64,000 bases of DNA from Pedobacter sp. PAMC26386 (GCA_014302835.1 CP060294.1:3869067-3933066); one strand, 5' to 3'. Shown: positions 8,039-17,015, counted from the stretch's first letter. The notes: a model not told the origin generated them from the letters alone. Made by a program: numbers and translations.

Positions 8039-8866
8039 ATGTTATCCTATATCAAAATAACTTATCCTTACAAGACAATTTCAAGATTTCTGTGTCTTTT
8101 TCTTTTAACAATTAACGCATTCCTTTTTCTTAACAACACTGCTTCAGCACAAAACAGCAAAGAAGCCGGTAAACATAGCAAGTTCTCGGATTCCTTAAAA
8201 TTAAGGCTTGAAATAGGCATATCAGCTGGTCTCAGTTTGAGTAAATTCACAAAAGGACAACCGCAGACAGGTTCGAATACTGGTTATACCGCTGGAATCT
8301 CTGTTAACTATAAATTAGAAAAAGGAGTAAGCTTCCAACTGGAAGTTAATGCTTTACAGCAAGGTGGCCGAATGATCCGCTTTAAAGATGATACCAGATA
8401 CGGTTTACCAGAAAGTTTTGAAACCAAAAACGTTAAAAACAGTTCTTATACTCTAAATAGTATAGAAGTCCCTCTTTTGATTAATTATACATTTAAGATT
8501 AAACCATTATGGAAGCCCTCATTATATATTGGTGGGAGTTACACATATACCTATAATGTAAACGAGAAGTATCAAAAAACAGGGAATCTTCTTCCCGGAG
8601 AAGATATCATTGCTACGGTAAGCAATTCGCAGAATGCCACCAACTTATTTAATACTTCAAGGTTAAATTTAATAGTAGGCGCAAACTTAAAATTACCTTT
8701 GACCTCAAGATTCTCTCTACTCGTAGACATGAGATACTTAAATGGTCTGACCACAGCCAGGGAGAAGTATTCCTATATGGATAAAATTGGTTTCGGAACA
8801 AATATCAGGACGAATTCTTTCCTTACTAAACTGGGTATTGTCATGCCTCTTTCCGCCCTTAAATAA
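8039..8866 (+). CDS. outer-membrane beta-barrel protein (PorT-like)
   Basis: A 275-residue protein with a cleavable signal peptide (about residues 15-38, ending ASAQ) and then alternating hydrophobic/polar strands with the usual barrel pattern: IGISAGLSLSKF, GYTAGISVNYKLEKG, FSLLVDMRYLNGL, and an LGIVMPLSA C-terminal strand. This is the common Bacteroidota outer-membrane beta-barrel (OMP_b-brl_2/PorT type), about eight to ten strands. Function unknown. The ATG at 8039 is chosen because an upstream TTG lies within the promoter. It may be co-transcribed with the lipoprotein gene 51 bases downstream. Confidence 0.8.
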   Translation: MLSYIKITYPYKTISRFLCLFLLTINAFLFLNNTASAQNSKEAGKHSKFSDSLKLRLEIGISAGLSLSKFTKGQPQTGSNTGYTAGISVNYKLEKGVSFQLEVNALQQGGRMIRFKDDTRYGLPESFETKNVKNSSYTLNSIEVPLLINYTFKIKPLWKPSLYIGGSYTYTYNVNEKYQKTGNLLPGEDIIATVSNSQNATNLFNTSRLNLIVGANLKLPLTSRFSLLVDMRYLNGLTTAREKYSYMDKIGFGTNIRTNSFLTKLGIVMPLSALK

Positions 8867-8917
8867 GGGCATTATGCCATCAAAAAATCAAAATTTACTT
8901 AAATAAATAAGCGTAAT

Positions 8918-10351
8918 ATGAAGTCAAAATTTACTATTTTAACGGTTATGGCGTTCACTATTCTGATTGCAGGCTGCAGTAAGGATAAGTTTAACGAGAA
9001 TGATGCCATCAATGCCCAGAAAGACCTGCTGAATTTGAAGTATCAGCATGAAATGGATCTGGAATCCCTGAAACAAAAAGGTGCAACTGCCTTGCAGCAA
9101 TTAATAAATACAGCTGCTCTCGAGCAATTAAAACTGAATGATAGTTTAAAAACAAAAAGTGCAATCAATGCAAGTAAACAAGATTACAGTGTAAGAGTTG
9201 TTGATGTTTACACTAACAGCCCCTTAGCAGATGCAGATGTTACTGTATCATCAGAAGGGAAAATATATACAGCAAAAACGAACGCACAAGGTGTGGTTAC
9301 ATTTACCGCTTTATATCTATTTCCATCAAGTACTTTTCTAGTCTCAAAAACTGGTTATGCCGCAACTCAGATCTCACAACAGATTGCTGGTTATGAAACT
9401 GTAAAATTGTGGAATACAACTGATTTATCAAATGAAATTACTGGTAGTCTTTATATCGAGACTGATTTAACTAACAATACTCCAGAAAAAGTAGGTACAG
9501 GTGTACTAGTTACTGCTTCTGCAAACATACCGACAAGTTCTAACGATTCTTATACTGTATACTTTCCAACATTCACTAATGCATCCGGTATTTACAGTAT
9601 AAAAGTTCCAGCGGCTCCTAATGGCTATACGCTTAAATTTGAGCAAATCGCTGCCGATCAAAAGCTTTACGTGAACGCGACTGAAGATGATGCAGTTCCT
9701 TCTTTCCCAAGTAGTTTACCACGTATAACTACCGTAAAGACTTATTTCAATGTAAATAACTATAATGCTCCAGTCCCAACAGTAACCACTTCTTATTACC
9801 TTAAGGTTGCTCCTGATAAAGGCGGTAAGACTTTATATTTTTCACCATACAATTATTATTATTACAATCAGATTTTTCTATCTGCTGTAGGTGACAAATT
9901 TCAAGTGGAAAGACTTAATATCAGCAATAATAATAATTCAGGCAATTATACAGACGTCAATATGTTTACCTATGATGCCAATGCTAAACTTAATGTAGAA
10001 TTAGTTGATGTGACTGGAAACATTATACAATCTGCGCCAAAATTAACTGCGACTGCTGGACCTAACGGAAAATTAACCTACACCAATTCCCCTGAGGGCG
10101 GCAATGGTTATGTTCACCTTAAAAGAGATGAAACAGGTGTTTTATTGCCTGATGCCAAGGGGGTAGCTTTAAAAGCTTATGCATATGATTCATATTCTTA
10201 TACACTAAGTAATAATAATAATAACCCGAACCTAAACACAGCAGCAAACAGAACTACGACTAACACTTATTTACTGAGTAACAAGGGGGATAAAAAAGTA
10301 GTTAACTTTTATTATGGCTCTGGAGATAGTAGATTGAAACAGGTTTACTAG
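8918..10351 (+). CDS. lipoprotein with carboxypeptidase regulatory-like domain
   Basis: A 477-residue lipoprotein: signal peptide with lipobox IAGC (Cys20), then a helical region (residues ~28-85, rich in Q, L, K) suggestive of a coiled coil, then a beta-sandwich like the carboxypeptidase regulatory domain (YSVRVVDVYTNSPLADADVTV ... TNAQGVVTFTALY, residues ~90-150). A second similar sandwich may follow (SGIYSIKVPAAPNGYTLKFEQ). The C-terminal half is rich in Tyr and Asn with runs such as YYYYN and SNNNNN. It looks surface-exposed or periplasmic, possibly an adhesin-like or matrix protein. No precise family recognised. The transcript ends at a strong hairpin at 10365-10410. Confidence 0.7.
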   Translation: MKSKFTILTVMAFTILIAGCSKDKFNENDAINAQKDLLNLKYQHEMDLESLKQKGATALQQLINTAALEQLKLNDSLKTKSAINASKQDYSVRVVDVYTNSPLADADVTVSSEGKIYTAKTNAQGVVTFTALYLFPSSTFLVSKTGYAATQISQQIAGYETVKLWNTTDLSNEITGSLYIETDLTNNTPEKVGTGVLVTASANIPTSSNDSYTVYFPTFTNASGIYSIKVPAAPNGYTLKFEQIAADQKLYVNATEDDAVPSFPSSLPRITTVKTYFNVNNYNAPVPTVTTSYYLKVAPDKGGKTLYFSPYNYYYYNQIFLSAVGDKFQVERLNISNNNNSGNYTDVNMFTYDANAKLNVELVDVTGNIIQSAPKLTATAGPNGKLTYTNSPEGGNGYVHLKRDETGVLLPDAKGVALKAYAYDSYSYTLSNNNNNPNLNTAANRTTTNTYLLSNKGDKKVVNFYYGSGDSRLKQVY

Positions 10352-10364
10352 GATTTATTCTTTC

Positions 10365-10410
10365 AAAAAAAGAGGTTGTATCATTCTGAAATGATACAAC
10401 CTCTTTTTTT
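10365..10410 (+). terminator. rho-independent terminator after the lipoprotein gene
   Basis: Long perfect stem (AGAGGTTGTATCATT with AATGATACAACCTCT) around a CTGA-like loop, followed by seven T. The A-run in front makes it potentially bidirectional. Confidence 0.9.
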
Positions 10411-10488
10411 ATACCTCATATTTTACAAAAAACAGGATTTATAATCCTCAATACTGGCAACCGCAGGCCAAAAAAAACCTTGTAAACC

Positions 10489-10518
10489 AAAAAAGCTTCA
10501 GATTTCTCTGAAGCTTTT
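10489..10518 (-). terminator. rho-independent terminator of tRNA-Phe copy 2
   Basis: Same hairpin as at 4644-4673: an 11-bp AAAAGCTTCAG stem, 6-base loop, T-tract on the minus strand. Confidence 0.8.
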
Positions 10519-10526
10519 AGAAGAAG

Positions 10527-10599
10527 TGGTGTGGGCCGGGATCGAACCGGCGACACAAGGATTTTCAATCCTTTGCTCTACCGACTGAGCTACCGCACC
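10527..10599 (-). tRNA. tRNA-Phe (GAA), copy 2
   Basis: 73-nt cloverleaf identical to the tRNA at 4682-4754, anticodon GAA in loop TTGAAAA, CCA not encoded. It is flanked by the same terminator and the same promoter core. Confidence 0.95.
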
Positions 10600-10644
10600 A
10601 TCTTATTTCAACATGTTTAACCATGTTCCCCTCGGTTGGGAGTG

Positions 10645-10674
10645 CAAATGTAGTTTCTTTTTTTGAATTGCAAA
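10645..10674 (-). promoter_or_regulatory. promoter of tRNA-Phe copy 2
   Basis: Minus-strand TTTG -33 box (10674-10671), 18-base spacer, TACATTTG -7 box (10652-10645), the same as for copy 1. The leader between promoter and tRNA differs between the copies. Confidence 0.75.
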
Positions 10675-10810
10675 ACTTTTTTTGAAAAAAGTTAAAAAAG
10701 GCCCCAGTTTTATTTAAAACCACTCTAAATTCAAAATAATTATGCAAGCATAGTATTTTTTTACTGCTAAATATTTTAACTTAGCATTACTGTAAAAGAT
10801 TAAACAAATA

Positions 10811-12106
10811 ATGATTTCACAAATTCTATTTATAGCAATCACTTTAGCGGCTATCGCGCTCTTCAGTTTAAACCTGAAAAAGGTGATCCGCAACATCAGG
10901 ATCGGTAAGGCGGCAGACCGCACAGATCAGCCACAAAAACGAATGATGACCATGATCAGAGTTGCCCTTGGGCAAAGCAAAATGGTTGTTCGTCCAATCC
11001 CTGCTGCGCTGCATTTTGTAGTGTATATCGGTTTTGTAATCATCAATATCGAGGTACTCGAAATTATGATTGACGGAATATTCGGCACTCACCGTGTGTT
11101 TGGTGGCCTGGGCAATTTGTATAACTTTCTAATAGGTTCTTTTGAGATCCTGGCATTAGGCGTATGGGTTGGCTGCGCAATCTTTCTGATTAGAAGAAAT
11201 ATTTTAAAACTAAAAAGGCTAAATAGTCCTGAGCTGAAAGGCTGGCCAAAATCTGATGCGAACTATATTCTGATTACAGAAATCCTGCTGATGACAGCAT
11301 TTCTGCTGATGAACGCAGCAGATGCCAAATTACAGGATTTAGGTGCACATCACTATATAACGGCAGGTTCATTCCCGGTTAGTCAATTTTTGCAAAACTT
11401 ACTCCCGGCTAGCGAAGGTAGTCTGATCGCTATAGAAAGAGGCTGCTGGTGGTTTCATATTCTAGGTATTCTTGCCTTCTTGAATTACCTTCCCTATTCT
11501 AAACATTTCCATATCCTGTTTGCTTTCCCAAACACCTACTTCTCTAATCTGGAACCCAAAGGAGAATTTACGAATATGCAAAGCGTAACTAATGAAGTTA
11601 AAGCGATGCTTGATCCGTCTTTCACACCACCAGAAACAGAAGCCGGTCGTTTCGGCGCCAAAGATGTTAATGACTTATCATGGATAAACCTGATGAATGC
11701 CTATACCTGTACTGAATGCGGCCGCTGTACTTCTGTATGCCCGGCCAATATCACAGGAAAATTGCTTTCCCCACGTAAAATCATGATGGATACCCGTGAC
11801 CGTATGGAAGAAGTGGGTAAAAACATTGATAAAACCGGAGCTGGCTTTGATGATGGAAAATCCCTGATAGATAGTTATATCACCAGAGAAGAAATATGGG
11901 CTTGTACAAGCTGTAATGCCTGTGTAGAAGCCTGCCCTATTAACATAGATCCACTGGCAATTATTACTGACCTGAGAAGATATGCCGTTATGGAAGAATC
12001 TCAGGCACCTGCAAGTATCAATGCGATGCTTGGAAATATTGAAAACAATGGTGCGCCATGGAAATATTCTCCGGCAGACCGTTTGAACTGGGCTAAAGAA
12101 AATTAA
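10811..12106 (+). CDS. membrane-bound 4Fe-4S dicluster protein (HdrC/HdrD-like electron transfer)
   Basis: A 431-residue protein. The N-terminal ~240 residues contain several membrane helices (1-20, ~62-82, ~110-132, ~155-175, ~215-235), and the C-terminal soluble part holds two 4Fe-4S motifs, Cys300-303-306-310 (CTECGRCTSVCP) and Cys365-368-371-375 (CTSCNACVEACP). This is the membrane/ferredoxin half of a heterodisulfide-reductase-like or glycolate-oxidase-like iron-sulfur unit that hands electrons to the quinone pool. The next gene supplies the cysteine-rich CCG half, so the two act as one complex (inference). Donor may be an acyl-CoA dehydrogenase/ETF or a lactate/glycolate oxidase encoded elsewhere. 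Confidence 0.85.
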   Translation: MISQILFIAITLAAIALFSLNLKKVIRNIRIGKAADRTDQPQKRMMTMIRVALGQSKMVVRPIPAALHFVVYIGFVIINIEVLEIMIDGIFGTHRVFGGLGNLYNFLIGSFEILALGVWVGCAIFLIRRNILKLKRLNSPELKGWPKSDANYILITEILLMTAFLLMNAADAKLQDLGAHHYITAGSFPVSQFLQNLLPASEGSLIAIERGCWWFHILGILAFLNYLPYSKHFHILFAFPNTYFSNLEPKGEFTNMQSVTNEVKAMLDPSFTPPETEAGRFGAKDVNDLSWINLMNAYTCTECGRCTSVCPANITGKLLSPRKIMMDTRDRMEEVGKNIDKTGAGFDDGKSLIDSYITREEIWACTSCNACVEACPINIDPLAIITDLRRYAVMEESQAPASINAMLGNIENNGAPWKYSPADRLNWAKEN

Positions 12107-12132
12107 TTTTAATCTATTACTCAAGCTGAATA

Positions 12133-12933
12133 ATGAGCGAGAAACTAAATATAGAAGTACCTACAATGGCAGAAATGATTGCCAGGGGCGAAGAACCTGA
12201 AATCTTATTCTGGGTAGGCTGTGCAGGTAGTTATGATGAACGCGCACAAAAAACGACACGTGATATCTGTAAAATTCTTCACCATGTAGGTATCAAATAC
12301 GCGGTATTGGGTACAGAAGAAAGCTGTACAGGTGATCCTGCTAAGCGTGCTGGAAACGAATTCTTATTCCAGATGCAGGCCATGACCAATATTGAAGTGC
12401 TGAATGGTTATAATATCAAGAAAATTGTAACAGGCTGTCCGCATTGCTTTAATACCATCAAAAATGAATACCCTGGTTTAGGTGGTAATTATGATGTTAT
12501 TCACCATACCCAATTAATTCAGGACCTGATTAATGACGGTAAACTGAAAGCTGAAGGAGGCGAAAGTTTTAAAGGAAAGAAAATCACTTATCATGATCCT
12601 TGCTACCTGGGTCGTGCTAATGGCATATATGAAGCCCCTAGAAAAGCTCTAGAGATTTTAGATGCACAGCTAGTCGAAATGAAACGTTGCAAGTCTAACG
12701 GCCTTTGCTGTGGTGCTGGTGGAGCTCAAATGTTCAAAGAACCAGAAAAAGGGAACAAAGACATCAATATTGAAAGGATTGAAGAAGCATTAGAAACAAA
12801 TCCTAATATTATTGCCGCAGGTTGTCCTTTCTGCATGACTATGCTCAGTGACGGTGTGAAGATGAAGGAACAAAATCAAAACGTTCAGGTATTAGATATA
12901 GCAGAAATTACGGTCAGAGCAAATGGGTTGTAA
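12133..12933 (+). CDS. CCG-domain (Fe-S)-binding protein, partner of the membrane ferredoxin
   Basis: A 266-residue soluble protein with two cysteine-rich CCG-type domains. The N-terminal one shows FWVGCAGSYD and VTGCPHCFNTIKNEYP; the C-terminal one shows DPCYLGRANG, LCCGAGGAQMF and AGCPFCMTM. Such domains bind a non-cubane Fe-S cluster in HdrB and in succinate:quinone or glycolate oxidase subunits. Located 26 bases after the dicluster protein, and its end overlaps the next start by 11 bases. Probable role: electron-transfer module to quinone. Split HdrD architecture in two polypeptides is common in Bacteroidota. Confidence 0.87.
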   Translation: MSEKLNIEVPTMAEMIARGEEPEILFWVGCAGSYDERAQKTTRDICKILHHVGIKYAVLGTEESCTGDPAKRAGNEFLFQMQAMTNIEVLNGYNIKKIVTGCPHCFNTIKNEYPGLGGNYDVIHHTQLIQDLINDGKLKAEGGESFKGKKITYHDPCYLGRANGIYEAPRKALEILDAQLVEMKRCKSNGLCCGAGGAQMFKEPEKGNKDINIERIEEALETNPNIIAAGCPFCMTMLSDGVKMKEQNQNVQVLDIAEITVRANGL

Positions 12934-13762
12934 CCCCCTTTTTATTACGTCCTTAAATTCAGGCAGTAACGGCAACTGTTATTACGTTGGTAATGCGCAG
13001 GAAGCCGTGCTGGTGGATGCTGGAATCTCTTGCCGGGAAACCGAAAAAAGGATGCTCCGCCTGGGTCTGACCATGGGCAAAGTAAAAGCTATTTTTATTT
13101 CTCACGAACATGGCGATCATATCCGTGGTTTAACTGTTCTGGCTAAAAAATACCGTATCCCTGTTTATATTACTCCAGGAACAATAGGCAACAGCAGATT
13201 AGAATTACCAGAAGATTTGATTAACTCTTTCTCCAGTCACCAGGTGATACAAATAGGATCGCTTCAAGTCACCTGTTTCCCTAAAATCCATGATGCCGCA
13301 GAGCCACATAGTTTTATGATTTCCTCCGGAGATATCAAAGTAGGTGTTTTTACAGATCTGGGTGTCGTATGTGAACAACTGACCACGCATTTCAAACAAT
13401 GTGACGCTGCCTTTCTGGAAGCAAATTATGACGAAGAGCTTTTACACAATGGAAACTACCCCTATTATCTGAAAAAGCGAATTAGTGAAGGATTTGGTCA
13501 CTTAAGTAATAAACAAGCCTTAGAGCTATTTACGTCCTCCCGCCCGACTAACTTAACACACCTGCTGCTTTCTCATTTATCAAAAGATAATAACAACCCT
13601 CTTTTGGTAGAGAATCTGTTTAAAGAACATGCACAAAACACAATGATCATTGTCGCTTCGCGCGATATGGAAACTCCTATATTTACTATTGGTGGAGCTT
13701 CCGGCTCATCTGCTGAAATTTCTCCATTAACTGACTCAGCTCTTCTGGCTCAATATTCTTAA
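12923..13762 (+). CDS. MBL-fold metallo-hydrolase (YycJ/WalJ-like)
   Basis: A 279-residue metallo-beta-lactamase-fold protein. It opens with FITSLNSGSNGNCYYV, typical for the YycJ branch, and has the metal motif ISHEHGDH (residues ~56-63), then FTDLGVV and LLLSHLSKDNN with later ligands. YycJ-like proteins are single-domain predicted 5'-3' exonucleases acting in DNA repair or cell-wall coordination. Its ATG overlaps the end of the CCG-domain gene by 11 bases, so it is probably translated from the same mRNA. The last 77 bases overlap a convergent gene on the other strand. Product class sure; role inferred. Confidence 0.88.
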   Translation: MGCNPLFITSLNSGSNGNCYYVGNAQEAVLVDAGISCRETEKRMLRLGLTMGKVKAIFISHEHGDHIRGLTVLAKKYRIPVYITPGTIGNSRLELPEDLINSFSSHQVIQIGSLQVTCFPKIHDAAEPHSFMISSGDIKVGVFTDLGVVCEQLTTHFKQCDAAFLEANYDEELLHNGNYPYYLKKRISEGFGHLSNKQALELFTSSRPTNLTHLLLSHLSKDNNNPLLVENLFKEHAQNTMIIVASRDMETPIFTIGGASGSSAEISPLTDSALLAQYS

Positions 13763-14162
13763 GTGGTATGGCCATAAAAGTGGCCATACTATCAATATCA
13801 CCACCTTTACTGTCATTATAGGTTTGTACAATCACATCATCCCCTTTTGTATGCAAAATTAAACTCCCCGACTCCACAGTCCCTGCATAATCTATATCCT
13901 TGTATTTTAAAAAATTAAAAGAGAAATATTCTATTTTTCCATTATTCAGAAAACACTTGTAACGACAGAATCCAGTGTTAGTAATATGTAGTTCATACTT
14001 CTTTATACTTCCCCCTTTCGCCCCCGTATTGTAGTGATCATACAATTTTTGTTGAATATAGACCACCTCTTCTTCAACCGGTCCATCAGCTGAAAAAGAA
14101 AGGAAAACAGTGCACAGCAGAGCATATGCGCATGTTCTTAAGGAGATTGTAAACTTTTTCAT
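13686..14162 (-). CDS. exported protein of unknown function
   Basis: A 158-residue protein with an N-terminal signal peptide (MKKFTISLRTCAYALLCTVF). The start at 14162 is preferred to one 69 bases further upstream because the signal peptide begins exactly there. The mature part is a small soluble domain with strands such as LHITNTGFCRYKCFLNNGKIEYFSF and a hydrophilic C-terminus (EPEELSQLMEKFQQM). No family recognised. It overlaps the 3' end of the MBL gene by 77 bases tail-to-tail, which is unusual; the overlapping part encodes only its last ~25 residues. Confidence 0.6.
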   Translation of the reverse strand: MKKFTISLRTCAYALLCTVFLSFSADGPVEEEVVYIQQKLYDHYNTGAKGGSIKKYELHITNTGFCRYKCFLNNGKIEYFSFNFLKYKDIDYAGTVESGSLILHTKGDDVIVQTYNDSKGGDIDSMATFMAIPLKNIEPEELSQLMEKFQQMSRKLHQ

Positions 14163-14201
14163 CTCTGTACCTATTTGGGTAGCTGAATTTAAATAAAATG
14201 T

Positions 14202-14209
14202 TAAATTTG
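14202..14209 (+). promoter_or_regulatory. -7 box directly before a start codon
   Basis: TAAATTTG matches TAnnTTTG and ends only 4 bases before the ATG at 14214, implying an mRNA with almost no leader. A TTTG at 14174-14177 could serve as a widely spaced -33 box (24 bases). Confidence 0.5.
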
Positions 14210-14213
14210 TGAT

Positions 14214-14693
14214 ATGAGTTTTTCTCCACAATCAAAAGTTTGGATATATCAGAGTGATCGCGAATTCAGTGACCAGGAGGTCAGTGCTATTCAACAACAA
14301 TTAGACGGTTTTACTGCACAATGGAAAGCCCACGGCCATCAATTACAAGCAAAAGCAGAAATCAAGTACAATTATTTCATTATTTTCACTGTTGACGAAT
14401 CAACTGCAGGTGCTACAGGTTGCTCTATTGATGCCTCCGTACGTATTATTAAAGGAATTGAAAGTGAATACGGGACAGATCTTTTCAATCGCTTCAATAT
14501 GGCATATAAAGTTGACGGGAAAGTAATCATCGTGAATAAGGAAGATTTTGAAACCCTGATCAGCATCAAAAATATAACATCAGATTCTATTGTATTTAAC
14601 AATATGGTCCAGACTCTGGAAGACTTTCAAACGAAATGGGAAGTTCCGTTTAAAGAAAGCTGGCACAATAAGGTGTTCGCAGATTTACTCTAA
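14214..14693 (+). CDS. conserved Bacteroidota protein of unknown function
   Basis: A 159-residue soluble protein starting MSFSPQSKVWIYQSDREFSD. It has a conserved-looking EIKYNYFIIFTVDES and TGCSIDASVRIIKGIE centre with a Cys, and a C-terminal WEVPFKESWHNKVF. Homologues in this phylum are often labelled ABC transporter ATPase, but no Walker A, signature or Walker B motif is present, so that name should not be carried over. Function unknown. Divergent from the exported protein at 13686-14162, single gene. Confidence 0.75.
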   Translation: MSFSPQSKVWIYQSDREFSDQEVSAIQQQLDGFTAQWKAHGHQLQAKAEIKYNYFIIFTVDESTAGATGCSIDASVRIIKGIESEYGTDLFNRFNMAYKVDGKVIIVNKEDFETLISIKNITSDSIVFNNMVQTLEDFQTKWEVPFKESWHNKVFADLL

Positions 14694-14716
14694 TCTGCGG
14701 AAATCTGTTTCTGTTT

Positions 14717-15445
14717 TTATTTAAATTTTAATGGCCCCAGGTTTCTGATATTTTTCATAATCAGATATTGCCTGTGTCTGATATACAATGTTGGATGCGA
14801 AGGAGTCCAGCGTAGAGGATTAGGGAAACAAGCAACGATTAAAGCTGCTTCCGATCTATTCAATTGTCTGCATGACTTTCCATAGTAGCTTTGAGAGGCT
14901 GCCTCAGCACCATAAATTCCATCCCCCATTTCTATCACATTGAGATATACTTCCAGGATCCGTTGTTTACTCCATATCATTTCGATCAGGACCGTAAAAT
15001 AAGCTTCAAAGCCTTTACGTATCCAGGATCTCCCAGGCCATAAAAACACGTTTTTGGCAGTTTGCTGTGAGATCGTACTTCCACCTTTAACTTTTGTACT
15101 ATCTTCCTTGTTCGCACTATAGGCACGACCAATAGCCTTCATATCAAAGCCCCAGTGATGAACAAATTTTTGATCTTCACCAGCAATAGCTGCCCGTTTA
15201 ATCTGATCAGACATTTCACTGAGTTTCACCCAGTCTTTATCCGTTTTAAAGGACTTACCATCAGACTTACGTTCAATGTTCCGCAAGATCATTAAAGAAG
15301 TGAAAGGCGGGTTAATAAACCGGTAAGCCAGCACCCAAAGAATAGTGCTCAGGAAAAACCATAAAATACATTTCCCTATTAATATCGGTAAATTTCTGAA
15401 ATCGAACTGTTTTGATTTACTGCTTTTGCCACGTTTTCTAGCCAT
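14717..15445 (-). CDS. mtgA: monofunctional biosynthetic peptidoglycan transglycosylase
   Basis: A 242-residue GT51 glycosyltransferase. After a basic N-terminus (MARKRGKSSKSK) comes one membrane helix (~21-42), then the GT51 motifs AAIAGEDQKFVHHWGFD (catalytic Glu), GGSTISQQTAKNVFLWPGRSWIRKGFEA, KQRILEVYLNVIEMGDGIYG and ASQSYYGKS. It polymerises lipid II into glycan strands on the outer face of the inner membrane. There is no penicillin-binding domain, so it is the monofunctional type. Length and motif order are normal. Confidence 0.95.
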   Translation of the reverse strand: MARKRGKSSKSKQFDFRNLPILIGKCILWFFLSTILWVLAYRFINPPFTSLMILRNIERKSDGKSFKTDKDWVKLSEMSDQIKRAAIAGEDQKFVHHWGFDMKAIGRAYSANKEDSTKVKGGSTISQQTAKNVFLWPGRSWIRKGFEAYFTVLIEMIWSKQRILEVYLNVIEMGDGIYGAEAASQSYYGKSCRQLNRSEAALIVACFPNPLRWTPSHPTLYIRHRQYLIMKNIRNLGPLKFK

Positions 15446-15550
15446 CGCCCAAAGGTAAATAAAATTAGAGATTTGTCACGTCAGTGCATATATTTATAGC
15501 AAGCTAAACATTCAGACGGCTTACTTGTTTTTAAGTAAATAGTATACAAC

Positions 15551-16648
15551 ATGGAAGCGAATAAAGTAAAAAAAATACATGATTATGGTCAGAGTATCTG
15601 GCTCGACTTTATTGATCGTGAAATCATTAAATCCGGAAGGTTAAAAGACTTGATTGAAATCGATGGGGTAAGAGGTTTAACTTCCAACCCTGCAATTTTT
15701 GAAAAAGCGATCAGTAGTAGTTCTGATTATGATGCCGATATCGCAGTACTATCAAAAGAAAACATCAGCAACGAAGATATATTTTACCGTCTTGCTATTA
15801 AGGATATTCAGCAAGCCGCAGATTTACTTTTGCCAGTATATAATGAAGAGGTACAAGGAAGTGATGGTTATGCAAGTCTCGAAGTTTCTCCACTATTAGC
15901 ATTAAATACAGAAGCAACCATCAAGCAAGCGTTACAGCTTTGGAAAGAAGTAGACCGCAAAAATGTAATGATCAAAATTCCAGGTACACAACCAGGGCTC
16001 GCAGCCATCAAAAAAACTATTTCCGAAGGCCTGAATATTAATGTAACCTTATTATTCGGACTGGAACGTTATAAAAAAGTAACTGACGCCTATATAGAAG
16101 GACTTGAGGAACGTGCTGCGAATGGTAACAGCATCAAAGATATTGCTTCAGTAGCGAGCTTCTTTTTAAGCCGCATCGATGTTTTAATCGATCCCATATT
16201 AGAAGAAAAACATTTGGGAGAGTTAAAAGGTGAAGTGGCTATTGCCTCTGCAAAAAAAGCTTATGAAATCTACAAACAAGTATTCAGCGGAGCAAGATGG
16301 GATAAATTAGCAGCCCTGGGAGCTAAACCTCAGCGCCTGCTTTGGGCAAGTACAAGTAGTAAAAATCCAGCCTTTAAAGACACAAAATATGTAGAAGCAC
16401 TTATTGGACCAGATACCGTAGATACCATTCCAATAGAAACCCTGGAAGCTTATCGCGATCATGGAGACCCAGAAAACAGATTGGAAATAGACCTTGATGG
16501 CGCATCTGCAGTATTAGCGCAACTACGTCACGAAGAGATCGATCTGCAAAAACTTACCCAGCAACTGGAGGATGAGGGAATAGAGAAATTCAATGCTCCC
16601 TATGAGAAATTATTAAATGCAATAGAAAAGCAAAAACAATTGGCTTAA
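15551..16648 (+). CDS. tal: transaldolase
   Basis: A 365-residue transaldolase: GVRGLTSNPAIFEKAI (residues ~40-55), the Schiff-base lysine in NVMIKIPGTQPGLAAI (~140), LNINVTLLFGLERYKKV, SVASFFLSRIDVLID and RLLWASTSSKNP. It transfers the dihydroxyacetone unit between sedoheptulose 7-phosphate and glyceraldehyde 3-phosphate in the non-oxidative pentose phosphate pathway. The length fits the longer bacterial subfamily that is sometimes fused to glucose-6-phosphate isomerase; no fusion here. Followed 35 bases later by a small gene with its own -7 box. Confidence 0.94.
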   Translation: MEANKVKKIHDYGQSIWLDFIDREIIKSGRLKDLIEIDGVRGLTSNPAIFEKAISSSSDYDADIAVLSKENISNEDIFYRLAIKDIQQAADLLLPVYNEEVQGSDGYASLEVSPLLALNTEATIKQALQLWKEVDRKNVMIKIPGTQPGLAAIKKTISEGLNINVTLLFGLERYKKVTDAYIEGLEERAANGNSIKDIASVASFFLSRIDVLIDPILEEKHLGELKGEVAIASAKKAYEIYKQVFSGARWDKLAALGAKPQRLLWASTSSKNPAFKDTKYVEALIGPDTVDTIPIETLEAYRDHGDPENRLEIDLDGASAVLAQLRHEEIDLQKLTQQLEDEGIEKFNAPYEKLLNAIEKQKQLA

Positions 16649-16652
16649 TAAG

Positions 16653-16660
16653 TAGATTTG
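16653..16660 (+). promoter_or_regulatory. -7 box before a small unknown gene
   Basis: TAGATTTG matches TAnnTTTG and lies 23 bases before the ATG at 16684. It suggests the small gene has its own promoter in addition to any read-through from tal. Confidence 0.4.
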
Positions 16661-16683
16661 CCTTTATATTCAGATCAAAGAAA

Positions 16684-16977
16684 ATGAAGTTTACAGCATC
16701 AAGGCTCTCAGAGGGAAACAAGGTTTTTCCGGCAGAGATCTATTTAGAAGAAAATAGTATGGAGATAAAAGTCCCTGGCTTATTTAGCGGAGACTCAAAA
16801 TATCTGAATTACGAAGACATTACTTCGATAGAAGTTGATTCCCCAATGATAGGATTTGCCACCTTACGTTTGTTTGTGAATGGCAATAAGGTTGAAATCC
16901 ATGGTTTCTCTAAAAAAGACATCAAAGAAATCAGAAGAATAATTGACGAGAACAGATCTAAAAGAAGAAGAGCCTAA
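16684..16977 (+). CDS. small PH/GRAM-like protein of unknown function
   Basis: A 97-residue soluble protein consisting mostly of beta strands (KVFPAEIYLEENSMEIKVPG, KYLNYEDITSIEVDSPMIG, ATLRLFVNGNKVEIHGFSKK) followed by a basic helix (DIKEIRRIIDENRSKRRRA). The layout is that of small PH- or GRAM-like domains. No specific family can be named. It ends in front of a strong bidirectional terminator that separates it from the convergent ribosomal operon. Confidence 0.65.
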   Translation: MKFTASRLSEGNKVFPAEIYLEENSMEIKVPGLFSGDSKYLNYEDITSIEVDSPMIGFATLRLFVNGNKVEIHGFSKKDIKEIRRIIDENRSKRRRA

Positions 16978-17015
16978 ACAAGCCTCTGCAGCAATTGATC
17001 AAAAATCTAAAGCAT

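Noticed and set aside
14214..14693. ABC transporter ATPase label
   Set aside because: No Walker A/B or signature motif; homologues bear this name by annotation error.
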